A stretch of 64,000 nt of DNA from Aphrocallistes beatrix (GCA_963281255.1 OY725489.1:6944523-7008522), one strand, 5' to 3'; counted from the first letter of the stretch, positions 13,601-22,488 are shown. Notes: generated from the letters alone by a model not told the origin. Numbers and translations: made by a program.

Positions 13601-16600
13601 TTATCTTTCAGACAAACCAGACACTTCGCAAAAATGCTCCACATCTCGGTATAGACCCCTCCAAAAGAAATATGAATTAACTTTTGCGACAGTTTTTCTA
13701 ACACCTGTGGGTGCGAATCATTGTGGATTCGCATTAAACTTCGTTTCTCTGACTGTAGTAGATATGCAACTTGATCGCCTCTGTACAGAAGCCTTCTCTG
13801 ATTTGCATCCTTTTCTGTCATTTAAACCTCCTTGAATAGATTACCTTATCGTTCAACAGCTGACTCAATGCCAAAGAAGTGCCTCTGTCAAGCGTAATTC
13901 TTCTTTATTCCTAAAAAAAAGAATAATTCATTGAGATCAGTATAGAAAACATCATTGTTTACACTCTGATCTACTTCGCTAGGGTGTCTGGATACATAAT
14001 CAGCCGCCGTGTTCTCCTTTCCTTTTACATATTGAACTTCATATTTAATCGCCTCTCTATCTCCTGGATCGATTTCAGAAACTTGTGTCTCGGGTCTTTC
14101 TACCATCAGTCAAGAATATCACCTTACGTCCTGCCATCTTTGATATCCTAGAAAGATCTGACAGCCAACTTTTCTTCTCTTTACATTCAAACTGTACTCT
14201 TAGACTGATCGTTTGGTTCACTACATAGACCTGTTTCATGCTATTTTCACCCATATGCTATTTCCACCCAAACCATTGATAGACCATGGATATTCTATCT
14301 CTATGCTACTTTCACCCAAGTGTTGATTAGTAGATGATCGTTTTTATGGTTTCGATCATTGTTGTTGATGATGATTACAATGGTATTATTTATATACAGT
14401 TATGCACAATCATGAGTTTTATGTGATTATTGTTAGAAATGTATGAATAGTAAATATACGTAGAGCTAAAATAAATACCATTGTAATCATCATCAACAAC
14501 AATGATCGTAACCATAAAAACGATAATCTACTAATCAACACTTGGGTGAAAGTAGCATAGAGATAGAATATCCATGGTATATCAATGGTTTGGGTGGAAA
14601 TAGCATATGAGTGAAAATAGCATGAAACAGACCTTCTTCTTTTGAATCATATGAAATGCAACGATGCTTAGCGGATGCCTGGCTAGAGTAGTATGAAGAA
14701 CATCCTGGCAAGAAGCATGGAAATACTTTTGTCTGAGTCAGTAAATGACCTTTTAGTATCCACACAAATATATCACAAATCATATTCTCAATGAATATAC
14801 AGAGTGGAAATGTTACCATTGAGCTAAAAAGCTGCCTACAAAATGCCTAATGCCTACTACAAGTTAATTTGGGAACATGTTTACCTGTTGAAACTATTCG
14901 AATTTTATTGGAATTTATCCACATTTTAATTTTGCCTATAGAAAGCCAAATCGACATCTCATCTGCAATTCGATTTGATACCACAACTCCTTGGAGTATT
15001 TTTTGCTTTCTAGTCCTTTCCAGTGATTGCACTATGTGGACAAAGGGATATTATATATTAGGGCATTCATAAAGTTTTAATCCCATATCTGTATCTCAAA
15101 TGATAGTGAAACTAGGATATTTTCGATATGTCCATTGTATTCTTTAGGGGATAAGCTCCCAATTGATATATTAGTTTATCTTAGGAGGACAATTATTGTG
15201 GTTTCTACGTTAGATTTTGTACATCGGTTTAGTGTAATTTCGAAAGTTGGAATCTTCCCATTGAGGCTTAAAACTAAATTAAGAGAATAAAAATCGTGAA
15301 AATCGTAATAAGATCATTAAAAGGTTAAATACTAATTAAGAACCAATGTGAAAGAGTAAACGGCAGGTGTTCAATAGAATTGCTCGTGTTGAAAAATATC
15401 ATGCCATTTTTAGTTGATTTTTGATCAATTTTGGACAAAATTGTAGTAAACCACTTCAAAACACGTTATTGCCTCAGCCTAAAACTAAGATATTTCAGAT
15501 TATTTAATTTATACGTTAGTTTGTGCATATAATTCGATGGCGGGATCAGTTATAATCTAAATTTGATCAGAACTGAAATATATCAAAAGGAACGCCAAAA
15601 ATCACGTTCAAACTTTAAACCGATGTACAAAATTATAATATAGGAACCACAATAATGTCCTTTTAAAATAACCAATATGCAATTTGAAAGCTGATCCCCT
15701 AAGCCTACGGAATACATTGGACAAATCGAAAATATCATATTTCCACTATCATTTGAGATAAAGATTTGGCCTTAGAACTTTTTGGATGCCCCAAGCAGGT
15801 ACTTCTTGCTAAAGTTGAGCTTATTTAAGGCACGCCAGACGGTTTTATTAGATGCGCTAAACAATTCAATGATGATAATGTGCTTAGTTATGCATGTGCG
15901 TCTATATGTGTATGTATGCTTGTAGGGTATGTGTATGCGTTGAAATTAATTTAATAACTTGTATATTAAAGATTTAATTAAGTGGCTGTGTCGTATGCGA
16001 AAGATGAGTTTTCAGGGTTTTTTTTGAAAATAAGTGAAGGGGCATTCCGAATGCTCGGAGACCTGAGGATCGTCGGCATAGCAGTGCATGTCGGGGAAGT
16101 GGGACCTAATATGGTCGAAGGGAGGACTGATGATAAATCTTTGTCATATTCAAATGAAAATGATTTACCACAGAACAACAACACTTGAAAATTAAGAGAA
16201 ATAAATTGGGGTCTTTGACTATTCACCACCGCATAGTCATTTATCACCTTTAAAAATAAATATATTACTGCATGAACTGTGGAACACCCCCAATCGAACT
16301 ATTAAATTTAATGAAATGTGGATCCCATATGAAACCTTATATGTTAAAATGGGAGATACCCCCAAAGCTAATCCATAAAATCAAAAATGGGTGGCATCTC
16401 CAAAATTGAATCCTACATTTAGCATCTTTTAGCAACTCTCACTTTGTCTACAATCAAAATATTAATTTGCATCAGGATAATCACAGATTTATTTAGTTAA
16501 CCGATTTATTCAAGATTTAAAATTATACATACCTTCTTATAATATTAAGAACCCTGAATTATTGAGTTAAAATATTCTATACCTTTGACAATATCCTCGG

Positions 16601-17495
16601 CATTGCATTGAACGAAAAGAAAAGGCAGATCTGTTAATATTTCAACAACTTTTTTTGAGAATCTGACAAATCAATTTCGGATCTGATTTTATAGAGTTGA
16701 ATGAACTAGTATTTTCGATTCAAGGTGTGAACATTTTAAATGAACCTGATCGAGTAGATCCTAAAAGCGAGTATTGTTTGGTAAACTATTTGAGCTGGAG
16801 TATTTATTAGAATTTATTCAGATTTCTTGATGCTCAACCAAATTTACCTACAATCGGAGTTGTTAAGATTGCATGTATTTAATGTATTTTTAGATTAATA
16901 GTGAAAAATATTAATCCGGAATTTTACCAAAATATCATAAATTGATTTATTTAAGAAATTCGTTACCAGTTTCAACCACATCTTTTAACGTACATTTTCG
17001 TGTATGAATAGAATTTAAAATTCAAAAGAAGATTGCTTATTTCGATTCATATTACTTTAATGATAATTTTATATCGATGAATATGTTGTGTTTTTGTTTT
17101 CTTTTAAGGAATTCCAGAGGTAAACTCATAATTTCGAGAATGAACCTCCCCATCAATATGTCCTATATCCGTGCCTGCCCAAATCTATTATATTAAATAG
17201 AATTATAGAATAGAATACTGAATAGATTATATCCTTGGAGGATAATTATAACAGTAACTTACATAAACCTGTTTACAAATACTATTTCGACATCATAACT
17301 GTTACAATAACGTTATTTTAGGTTGGAATGGCCATGTCTTCTCCAGAAGATCGCGCATACAAGATAATGCGAGAGCTAGGAGTAGACTATGTCCTGGCTA
17401 TATTCGGAGGATTCATTGGATATTCAGGTGATGACATCAATAAATTCCTTTGGATGGTACGAATCGCTCAGGGAGAGCATCCATCTGTTATCAAG
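1652..17495 (+). CDS. STT3B: STT3B-like oligosaccharyltransferase catalytic subunit (partial, 5 exons)
   Basis: STT3 is the catalytic subunit of the ER oligosaccharyltransferase; it moves the lipid-linked glycan to Asn in N-glycosylation sequons. The exons are 1652-1855, 1953-2137, 3783-4000, 4576-4747 and 17322-17495, with matching reading phases across all four junctions. Exon 1 here encodes [18 protein letters not shown] and the [10 protein letters not shown] loop of family members. Exon 2 encodes the [11 protein letters not shown] membrane segment. Exon 3 has a charged linker and another membrane segment. Exon 4 carries the catalytic-core WWDYG motif and [10 protein letters not shown]. 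Exon 5 carries [17 protein letters not shown], equivalent to the DK/MI region. The VGMAMSS start of exon 5 and the AEGEH-like end fit STT3B better than STT3A. The N-terminal exons lie left of the window. The C-terminal exons (after ...HPSVIK) were not found downstream. The donor after 2137 (GTTACG) is weak. Confidence 0.93.
2638..3125 (-). pseudogene. Tc1-like transposase C-terminal remnant
   Basis: The minus strand encodes [19 protein letters not shown] and [20 protein letters not shown]. These are the last two acidic residues of a DD34E Tc1 transposase; I count 34 residues between D and E. An in-frame stop lies between them. The presumed element end is a TA followed by CAGTCTGTTTCAAAAG near 2638. 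The upstream half is missing because repeat B starts at 3126. It sits in an STT3B intron on the opposite strand and is surely dead. Confidence 0.85.
3126..3362 (+). repeat. Repeat family B, 3' part
   Basis: It begins with ACTAGCTTCCAACGGTTGAC and ends in the hairpin-rich tail shared with family A (GCGCTTGT). It replaces the 5' half of the Tc1 remnant. It matches the copies at 43880-44540 and 47640-48112. Confidence 0.75.
3363..5249. other. STT3B intron and exon sequence without further recognised elements
   Basis: Apart from STT3B exons at 3783-4000 and 4576-4747, I see only AT-rich intron sequence with no recognisable gene or structured repeat. Confidence 0.6.
5250..6102 (+). repeat. Repeat family A, copy split by a MITE
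   Basis: The 5' module (ATTAAAACTCGATTAATGTA) is at 5263-5280. A TA-flanked MITE follows, then the copy resumes with ATATATATCTGTAACGAATT near 5622 and ends with the GCGCGCTTGT tail at about 6102. The ORF across it is not a gene. Confidence 0.8.
5283..5613. mobile_element. Pogo-type MITE nested in repeat A
   Basis: Ends CAGTACACCCTCGCTAGTCC and GGATTAGCGAGGGTGTACTG are inverted repeats flanked by TA on both sides. It is 331 bp and has no ORF. The phrase CTCGCTAGTCCGAA is repeated next to the left end. TA target sites and CAGT termini fit the Tc1/mariner/pogo group. Confidence 0.85.
6331..6593. mobile_element. Probable decayed relative of the 5283 MITE
   Basis: The right end reads GCTTAGCGAGAGTGTACTG followed by TA, like the right end of the 5283 element. 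A possible CAGTATAC left end after TA is at 6331. Most of the interior is unrelated AT-rich DNA, so the left boundary is uncertain. Confidence 0.4.
6950..7345. repeat. Two family A fragments joined head-on
   Basis: 6950-7103 matches the 5' part of family A on the + strand (GAATGGATTGAAGAAACTCC onward). From 7104 the sequence becomes the minus-strand 3' part of another copy, starting in the GC-rich tail and running back through CACTCGAAAAATCATCAAAT. The junction lacks the last bases of the tail. Confidence 0.7.
7617..8060 (-). pseudogene. Gypsy-type integrase fragment
   Basis: The minus strand encodes [20 protein letters not shown], then [16 protein letters not shown] and HKLCHDLGI. This is the central integrase core of gypsy-type LTR retroelements, around the second catalytic aspartate. 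That Asp is lost: the usual DQ reads SQ. Upstream of 7958 the match continues in another frame, so it is frameshifted. No LTRs were seen. It is an old copy in an STT3B intron. Confidence 0.75.
8480..8896 (+). pseudogene. P-like THAP-domain gene fragment (interrupted)
   Basis: The + strand resembles the N-terminal part of the THAP gene at 31170. It has an initiator-like AACTGCTGCTCC cysteine pair, a shared WPK-like region, then [19 protein letters not shown], where CARH is the second half of the C2CH zinc ligand. It stops at 8896, where another P-like element is inserted. The match resumes at 9911 (SRKPGLRK). Leader sequence near 8500-8540 also resembles the 31.0 kb copy. Stops and frameshifts make it a pseudogene. 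Confidence 0.75.
8897..9910. mobile_element. 1.0-kb P-like element with 7-8 bp target duplication
   Basis: The terminal inverted repeats run about 45 bp. The left starts CATAGCATACGATATATACA and the reverse complement of the right starts CATAGCCTACTATATATACA; both continue with GCTAGACATGTTGCATAAAC. GGTGACG is present on both outer sides (8890-8896 and 9911-9917). The element interrupts a P-like THAP reading frame. It carries one THAP gene on the minus strand and no DDE domain, so it looks like an internally deleted, non-autonomous copy. Confidence 0.85.
9143..9679 (-). CDS. THAP-domain protein of the 1-kb P-like element
   Basis: 178 residues. The N-terminus [10 protein letters not shown] gives the first two zinc ligands (C-x4-C), and CICIEHF near residue 55 gives the C-x2-H pair. 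THAP domains bind the ends of P-family transposons. After the domain there is a basic linker ([19 protein letters not shown]) and a short C-terminal part, but no RNase H-like nuclease domain. The frame is open throughout. It may act as a DNA-binding regulator or be the remnant of a transposase. It lies between the inverted repeats of the 8897-9910 element. A domesticated role is possible but unsupported. Confidence 0.8.
   Translation of the reverse strand: MPNKCAVVGCRAGLVMRMVQGHLCSIFQKAFLYRKNGSKFLNRADYSLTPQSCICIEHFEDKYIVHHSNRQRLNYSLAPIPTIHQSSIPKSQKVIQKKPRKHPVKRVYQEDELPRFKGYNVETLQDIALFFTTRDEHKGLKIDIHDFHVTAYRVELESGIMLVKECIYVDQPTSSSLT
9911..9980 (+). pseudogene. Continuation of the interrupted THAP gene
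   Basis: After the duplicated GGTGACG the + frame gives [16 protein letters not shown], matching the post-THAP linker of the 31.2 kb paralogue (DGSINKFPRKPSLHK). This confirms that the 8897-9910 element landed inside a P-like gene. Confidence 0.65.
10080..10370 (+). pseudogene. Possible Tc1-like N-terminal (helix-turn-helix) remnant
   Basis: An open stretch includes TLRRTLKRI, then [13 protein letters not shown] and, after a stop, RIEWA. The order resembles the second helix-turn-helix and linker of Tc1-type transposases. There are stops and no catalytic core. The assignment rests on weak similarity. Confidence 0.35.
10393..10527. repeat. Foldback palindrome, about 60-bp arms
   Basis: GAGTTATTGAATCCCATAAT through TTTGGTCGTCT is followed, after about 8 bases, by its near-exact reverse complement ending ATGGGATTCAATAACTC. 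No ORF is present. It could be a young foldback element, a replication-slip inversion or an assembly chimera. Confidence 0.8.
10740..11130 (+). repeat. Diverged repeat family A copy with internal deletion
   Basis: It follows a TA array at 10719-10738. AATAATCGAGTTTTAATTGT at 10761 resembles the 5' module in inverted orientation. From 10800 the body (GGGGGATAGAAGGCTGAAAC, then the TACGCATCAAAAATTG region) ends in the GCGCGCTTGT tail near 11127. Confidence 0.65.
11177..11790 (-). repeat. Repeat family B copy
   Basis: Reading on the minus strand, the 5' block AATTGATTGTAGAATTGG lies near 11750. The body contains repeated TTTCACAC-type words, and the GC-rich hairpin tail ends at 11177. It is the mirror of the 43880-44540 copy. 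The ORFs over the tail are spurious. Confidence 0.7.
11820..12180 (+). repeat. Repeat family C (CCCTGGAT-rich)
   Basis: About 360 bp with repeated AAATCCAGGGAATTCCCTGG and ATCCAGGGATTT words, many of them palindromic. A second copy lies inverted at 47145-47480, sharing the landmark AACGCGTTA and the ATTCATGCTAATTTAGTC stretch. No ORF. Confidence 0.7.
12619..12744. repeat. Foldback palindrome, about 58-bp arms
   Basis: The left arm TGCAGGCACCTCATATATAT runs to GACAGATCGGTAA. Its reverse complement returns as TTACCGATCTGTC and ends at ATATGAGGTGCCTGCA, with a spacer of about seven bases. There is no target duplication or gene. Confidence 0.8.
12784..12895. repeat. Minisatellite, about 33-bp unit
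   Basis: Three to four tandem units of CACTTGTTAGAATCGTTTTC plus TAGACAACTGT lie directly after the 12619 foldback. Confidence 0.75.
13115..14106 (-). pseudogene. Gypsy-type retroelement pol remnants
   Basis: The minus strand carries pieces in several frames. At 14106-13888 is [19 protein letters not shown], the RNase H end of gypsy pol. At 13821-13573 is a piece with [11 protein letters not shown] and [10 protein letters not shown], matching the H-H-C-C zinc-binding N-terminus of integrase. At 13339-13115 is an unassigned 74-residue piece (possibly gag). Frames change and stops intervene. No LTR was recognised. Confidence 0.7.
14232..14629. mobile_element. Ginger-type MITE with 170-190 bp inverted arms
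   Basis: The termini are TGTTTCATGCTATTTTCACC and its inverse, flanked by GACC at 14228-14231 and 14630-14633. The arms match the left end of the Ginger-like element at 26123 and the right end at 38342. It is 398 bp, has no ORF, and is nearly all arm. TGTTN termini and 4-bp target duplications are the known signature of Ginger transposons. Confidence 0.8.
15060..15793. mobile_element. Mariner-type foldback MITE
   Basis: The left end GGGCATTCATAAAGTTTTAA and the right end AACTTTTTGGATGCCCC are inverted and diverged. Several inner blocks also pair, for example TTGTACATCGGTTTA with AAACCGATGTACAA. The GGGCATTC end resembles the mariner at 48797. No transposase is encoded. Confidence 0.75.
15800..17320. 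other. STT3B intron without recognised elements
   Basis: AT-rich sequence with a short TG-rich stretch near 15895-15940. ORFs on both strands at 15978-16247 overlap each other and match no family I know. I see no gene. Confidence 0.55.
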
Positions 17496-17999
17496 GTATT
17501 ACGATATTTTAAGACGAATCTTTTCTGCTTTTATGACGCCTGAGTTCAAGTAGTCTCAGTAGTCTAATATACAAAGTGTAACAAAATTGATGCCCTATCA
17601 AATTAGTAATTATAATTTTCGATTGGAAAAGCGTAGTTCATTAATCACTCTCCAATATCCACCATTTAGTTTAACACATGTTTAACCCTTCTCAGGCATA
17701 CTGCTAACAAAGTTAACAAAAATATCGGGGGGTTATCTGCGATCATTCGAATTTCAGCCGTTTTTCAAGAAATTTTAGTTTCGTTGCTTCCTACATGTCA
17801 TCGATTCTGCTCTGCACAATAGCACATACACCTAGTATATAAACTGACGTATCACTCTCACTCATATCACGGTAAAATTCTAATAGGCCTAATTCGATCT
17901 AAATAACTTCTGTTCTGCTTGGAATGTCTGCATAGTCTTGGTGTCTAAAAGCAAGGAATCTTTCAAAGAATTATTCTATGCTCTTCAATTTTCAGTTTG

Positions 18000-19440
18000 A
18001 GACCATTCAACATCATTTCTGGTCATTTTTGTAAATTTCTCAAAAATTTTCAAAATTCGTCAATATTTTTGGCGACAAATCCTGAAATATAATACACAGA
18101 AGATTTGTCAAACTTACTGAGATGAGTAGTATCAGAAAAACAGGTATCCTGTAATTCAACCTCTTCCTCTTTCAAATCTGTGAAACAACACTCTCGCTCA
18201 TAATGAACAACGGTTCCAGAAATATGGAGTCGGTTGAATATTTTTATTCTTTGGAGTTTGAGACTATTTTTTATTTGCTCTCTTGACACGTAAAAATTTC
18301 CTCCGTATTTATTAACTCCGCAGATATTGAATAAATTGGAATTAACCTGGCCACAATGCTCGAGCTCCGAACATAGGGCATACTAACGCCAAAATCATTG
18401 TTTGTTTTATCAGCTGGTTTATCAGCGTCAGCAGCAAACCAAATGATATGATTACCATAGTATCGAATAGAAGGTTTGATTTGTACTTCATCCAGTAGAA
18501 TCTTACAATACTTATGGGGGCCCCAAGTTCCATGAACACAGTCTTTACTGCATGTGTACATTATTGTACTGATCCCGGATCGGAAAGTGTTCCAAATAAT
18601 GATTTGATCCGACGTGAGTGGGGTAAAATTAAGAATTCTCACAGTGCTGAGTAGCAGTTTCGACTTCGTAGGAAAAGGGATATAGCGTTTTAAAAATCAA
18701 TCTTAGAGTACCTTCGGCCATGTTCGGTGAATGGACACAATTCCAACTGCCTTGTTATGAACTCAACTCTTTTTCCGTGTTCATTATCAAGTATTTCTTG
18801 GCTAAAATGTTTAACCATTTCAAATGTAGTAGAAACAATCTTAGTTCTTAATTCCGGTTCATAATCGCAAACGAAACTGATGATTTCTCTCAATTGCGAA
18901 TAACGGTCAAGAATCGGATTAAACCCTAAGAATTGTCTGATAGCTACCTTATAATTTGTTTTTTGAAGCAAGTAACTTTGAAATCAGTTGTAATAGTTAT
19001 ATAAAAGGAAATCGATGGTGGGTAATTTTCTTGATAGTATAATTTGAACAGAGTTAGAGATTATTCTTCATACCTGTCTTTAACAAGATCCAAAGAATTA
19101 CGATAAGATACCAAAACATCCCACGTTTCTATTTTGTCATCTTGTTGATTGGCCTGCTGCACATGTTTTCCAGTTGATTTTTAGCGAATTTCTGAAGAAA
19201 CTTTCTGATATTGACATTACGCAACTTTTTCGACCCAGTTTGTCTACAGCACGATTTCGGTACTCTCCTAAATACCGATGAAGCAACTGCAGGGACCAGA
19301 TGTCTGCCAGAACGCTTGATTAGGTACTTAGGGGTCAGTGAAGCTCACATATCCCCATATTTCCCGTTATGCTATTAGTTGAAATCGACGCATTTGGAAA
19401 TCTAATCCAAGCTCCCTTTCACTTTTGTCTTGAGAAAATC
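18000..19440 (-). pseudogene. P-like transposase, decayed
   Basis: Read from 19440 down: a diverged THAP end (PKYLIKRSGRHLVPAVASSV), then a coiled region (18971-18690), then the nuclease core (18642-18271) with KILLDEVQIKPSIRYYGNHI. The Asp of LLDE fits the first catalytic residue of the P/THAP9 RNase H fold. SSSIVARLIPIYSISAELI follows and aligns with the 57 kb copy. The last piece (18289-18050) ends near SGFVAKNIDEF, like the C-terminal YVAGYAIF block. Pieces are in different frames and stops are common. Confidence 0.75.
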
Positions 19441-19911
19441 CGTATCTCTGCCCATTTTAAATTTGACGAATTCCACTTATCCCCAGAACTCTTCCCATAC
19501 AAGTACATACTATAATTCGCTAATTTGAGCAATACAAATAATAATTAGATACAATTACACAACCTTTTTATCATTTTAACTTACAAAATCAAGCAAACAC
19601 GCCTATGGAGAATGTTAGCGGATGATTTATGGCGTCAAAATGGTAAAGTATATTTAATTATTTTTAGGATTCCTACGACTCGGATTCAACAATTACAATG
19701 CTTAGAAAAAGTGAATATATGCAATAGTGCATCCAAGAACATGAAGTCTCTTGTAGCTATTATCAATCTACTAAAAATGGGCGAATTTTGGGAATTTTCT
19801 GCCTATTATAATTTTACCGTGATATGAGTGTGTCACGTCCTTTTATATTGGTGTCCGTGACAATAACCCACAATTCTCGATTGGATTCAAGTCTGAGGAG
19901 TTGGATTGCCA

Positions 19912-20160
19912 GGGGCCTTATTCACTAAACTTAACTTAAGTTTTGCTTAACTTAAAACTTAAGTATAACTTAAGCAAAAACTAAGTATTTGCTTAACTTT
20001 AAGCAAAACTTAAGCAAAACTTAAGTATTTGCTTAAACTTAAGCAAAACTTAAGTTAAACTTAAGTTTTGCTTAAGTTGGTATTCACTAAGCTAAACTTA
20101 AGCAAAATCTAAGTATTTGCTTAACTTTAAGCAAAATCTAAGTATTTGCTTAACTTGAGA
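19912..20160. repeat. Harbinger left end with subterminal AACTTAAG repeats
   Basis: It begins GGGGCCTTATTCACTAAACT and continues with many direct and inverted copies of AACTTAAGC and TAAGTATTTGCTTAA. TATTCACTAAGCTAAACTTA recurs at 20081. Such repeats are typical transposase-binding sites of PIF/Harbinger elements. The matching right end was not found. Confidence 0.7.
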
Positions 20161-20322
20161 AATAGCCAAGAATTTGCTTGCTTTACAAAAATGTCAAGAA
20201 TTTAATACTTTTGAATTATCCAAATGCAATCACTATCAAGTTCCATGGTTAAATTATATGAACAATAGTCCTATTAAATAGTTATAAATTTCTGAAGAAA
20301 TATTCTAGTTTAGTTAGATTTC

Positions 20323-21378
20323 ATGGCTTCTGCACGAAGTTTACTTGAGATTGAAATTGAAATTATTGAAAACAGTTTACGTCGCCAAAGAGTTTTTAGG
20401 GATCGACTTAACCCAATGGTGGCATATTCTGACTTCGATTTTATCGCTAGATACAGAATAACGAAGTATATGTTTGTAAACCTCTTGAACAACATTTCCA
20501 TCAAACTTCATCGATCTACTGCTCGTTCCCACTCAATCGCTCCAGCAACACAACTAGCTGTAGCTCTGCAGTTCTTAGCTACTGGAACTTTTCAGACAGT
20601 TATCGCATCCGCACATGGAATCTCGCAAACGTCTGTATCGAGATGCGTAACTGCTGTGACTAAAGCATTAACCAGCATAGCTCCAGCATATATCAAATTT
20701 CCGAATACAACTCGACAAAGGGTCATTCAAGAATATTTCTTAAAGAAATACAAGTTCCCACTAGTTCTTGGATGTATTGGTGGCTCCCATGCTCCCATCC
20801 TTGCGCCATCAACGAATGAGGATCTCTATGTTAACCGAAAGGGATTTCACTCTATAAACATCCAAGCAATTTGTGACCATGAATTTCGCTTCATCAATGC
20901 TGTTGTCAAATGGCCCGGCTGCACTCATGATGCTTTTATTTGGCGTCAATCAGGCATCAACCGGGAGATAACAAGTGGTGGGATTGAAACTGTCCATGGG
21001 TGGCTCTTAGGTGATAGTGCGTATGGATTACGTACTAAGTTAATGACTCCTATAACTTCTCCAGCTACACCTGGGCAAAGAAGGTATAATCGGGCTTTCC
21101 TTAAAGTTCGTCAAACAATTGAGTGCACTTTCGGTATTTGGAAGAGCCGTTGGAGGTCCATGGATAGAACAGGAGGGACTCTCTGTTATAGTCCTGAAAA
21201 ATGCTGTAAAATAATCATCGCTACTATGGTGCTGCATAACATGTGTATCGACCATGGCCTCCTGACCGAACTCGACTCAACAATGGATGAACCCACTCCT
21301 GACATTGATTATCTGCAGGAACCTTCAGAAAATGGTATCATAATGAGGGAAGCTATAGTAACTGAATTTTTCCAGTAA
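20323..21378 (+). CDS. PIF/Harbinger transposase (HARBI1-like nuclease)
   Basis: 351 residues, uninterrupted. The N-terminal part is helical. The middle has a helix-turn-helix-like region (AHGISQTSVSRCVTAVTKAL, about residues 98-117). The DDE_Tnp_4 nuclease follows: GCIGGSHAPI, then PGCTHDAFIW, LLGDSAYGL and RQTIECTFGIWKSR. The second Asp (GDSAY) and the Glu (IECTFG) are present. The first Asp, normally in a DGTH-like motif, is Gly here (GGSH), so catalysis should be impaired. It pairs with the Myb-like gene 295 bp downstream on the other strand, the usual two-gene Harbinger layout. Confidence 0.93.
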   Translation: MASARSLLEIEIEIIENSLRRQRVFRDRLNPMVAYSDFDFIARYRITKYMFVNLLNNISIKLHRSTARSHSIAPATQLAVALQFLATGTFQTVIASAHGISQTSVSRCVTAVTKALTSIAPAYIKFPNTTRQRVIQEYFLKKYKFPLVLGCIGGSHAPILAPSTNEDLYVNRKGFHSINIQAICDHEFRFINAVVKWPGCTHDAFIWRQSGINREITSGGIETVHGWLLGDSAYGLRTKLMTPITSPATPGQRRYNRAFLKVRQTIECTFGIWKSRWRSMDRTGGTLCYSPEKCCKIIIATMVLHNMCIDHGLLTELDSTMDEPTPDIDYLQEPSENGIIMREAIVTEFFQ

Positions 21379-21477
21379 ATTATGCTTTATCATTGCATGT
21401 CAAATTTATGTTAATTTTATTTGACTTTACATTGTATTGAATTCCAATTACCCATTCTTAATACATTTTAATATACA

Positions 21478-21560
21478 GTTGAAACCGCTTCGTCGGAACA
21501 CTTTCAGAGTCGGTGGCTCTCGATTATCCGATATGATGTCCCGATTCACGATGATTTTTA
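21478..21560. mobile_element. Solo end of a pogo-type MITE
   Basis: TA then CAGTTGAAACCGCTTCGTCG resembles the CAGT-plus-AACC starts of the other TA-flanked elements here. No partner end was found. Confidence 0.35.
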
Positions 21561-21672
21561 GTTTAAAGAAATTATTTTCGACAATTCTATCCTGATTAAG
21601 CTGCTTCACTGTCTCAACATCATAACTAGTTATCTGAAATCATTAAGATTACAAAGTGAACAGAAATAGTAA

Positions 21673-22488
21673 TTAATAATCACTGGAACTTGGAGGATAG
21701 AAAGGTCCTGAAGGGAAACTCTTAGGGTAGGATGGCGGAGCAAATGGTCCTGCGAATGGATGCATATGAGGCTGTGTCAAGGCAGATAACATCGCTTTTT
21801 GGTTTGCGATCATCTCTGGTAGATTCTGCAACATATCTCCTATTCTCTGCATATGCGATTCAATTCTCTCTAAACTTGACTCTATTCTTTTGACTACAGC
21901 CAACTTCTCTTCTTCCTTCTCTAACAAAATATGTTTAGTATTTGTCAGTTGCATATCTGCAGTTGCGCCAGATAGTGGGTACGAAAACTTTCTTTTTCGA
22001 CTGGGTAGTCCCGCCAGGTTGGGTTGCTCATCATCCGTTGAAAACAGAGGGCTTGTGACCATTTGATCAGAATCATAAGACACTTGGGAGTGAGTAGGTT
22101 CATTCGTGATGTCTACCCCAGAAGCGATGCCCTCAAATAATTGTTTCCCTTTGATGCTTTGGATTTTCTCCTCCAGTGGAGTTAGTTCACTTCCAGGGGG
22201 ACCTCCGCCAGTTTTTTTCATCGAAGCAAGCTTATCGGCAATTAGTGGTTTATGCTTGCTCAGGAGGTTGGACCACTTTTTGAGGACATCGTCTCGATTC
22301 CTTGATGTGCCATGAAGTGTTGACAATCCAGACGCGACTTCATCCCAAACTGTGTTCTTCTCCTCGAAATTGAAGGAAGCACTCAAACTGCCAAACAGTT
22401 GGGATTTTCTCTCCTGAATTAAATCCACTAAGGAGTTTATTTCTTCAGAGGAAAAGTTTTTCGCCCGGGGTTTGGATTTTTCTGCCAT
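21673..22488 (-). CDS. Harbinger Myb/SANT-like accessory protein
   Basis: 271 residues, open frame. The N-terminal third is a Myb/SANT-like (Myb_DNA-bind_5 type) domain: NFSSEEINSLVDLI, then NTVWDEVASGL and DVLKKWSNLLSKHK. The middle is Ser/Thr-rich, followed by a coiled region (LLEKEEEKLAVVKRIE) and a Pro-rich tail. In Harbinger elements this protein imports the transposase into the nucleus and binds the element ends. It is divergent from the transposase gene and probably belongs to the same element. Confidence 0.88.
   Translation of the reverse strand: MAEKSKPRAKNFSSEEINSLVDLIQERKSQLFGSLSASFNFEEKNTVWDEVASGLSTLHGTSRNRDDVLKKWSNLLSKHKPLIADKLASMKKTGGGPPGSELTPLEEKIQSIKGKQLFEGIASGVDITNEPTHSQVSYDSDQMVTSPLFSTDDEQPNLAGLPSRKRKFSYPLSGATADMQLTNTKHILLEKEEEKLAVVKRIESSLERIESHMQRIGDMLQNLPEMIANQKAMLSALTQPHMHPFAGPFAPPSYPKSFPSGPFYPPSSSDY

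Noticed and set aside
15978-16247. Overlapping ORFs on both strands
   Set aside because: No recognisable motif, intronic and AT-rich; likely chance.
19612-19827. 71-residue + ORF downstream of STT3B exon 5
   Set aside because: Checked as a possible terminal STT3B exon; no resemblance and no good splice sites.
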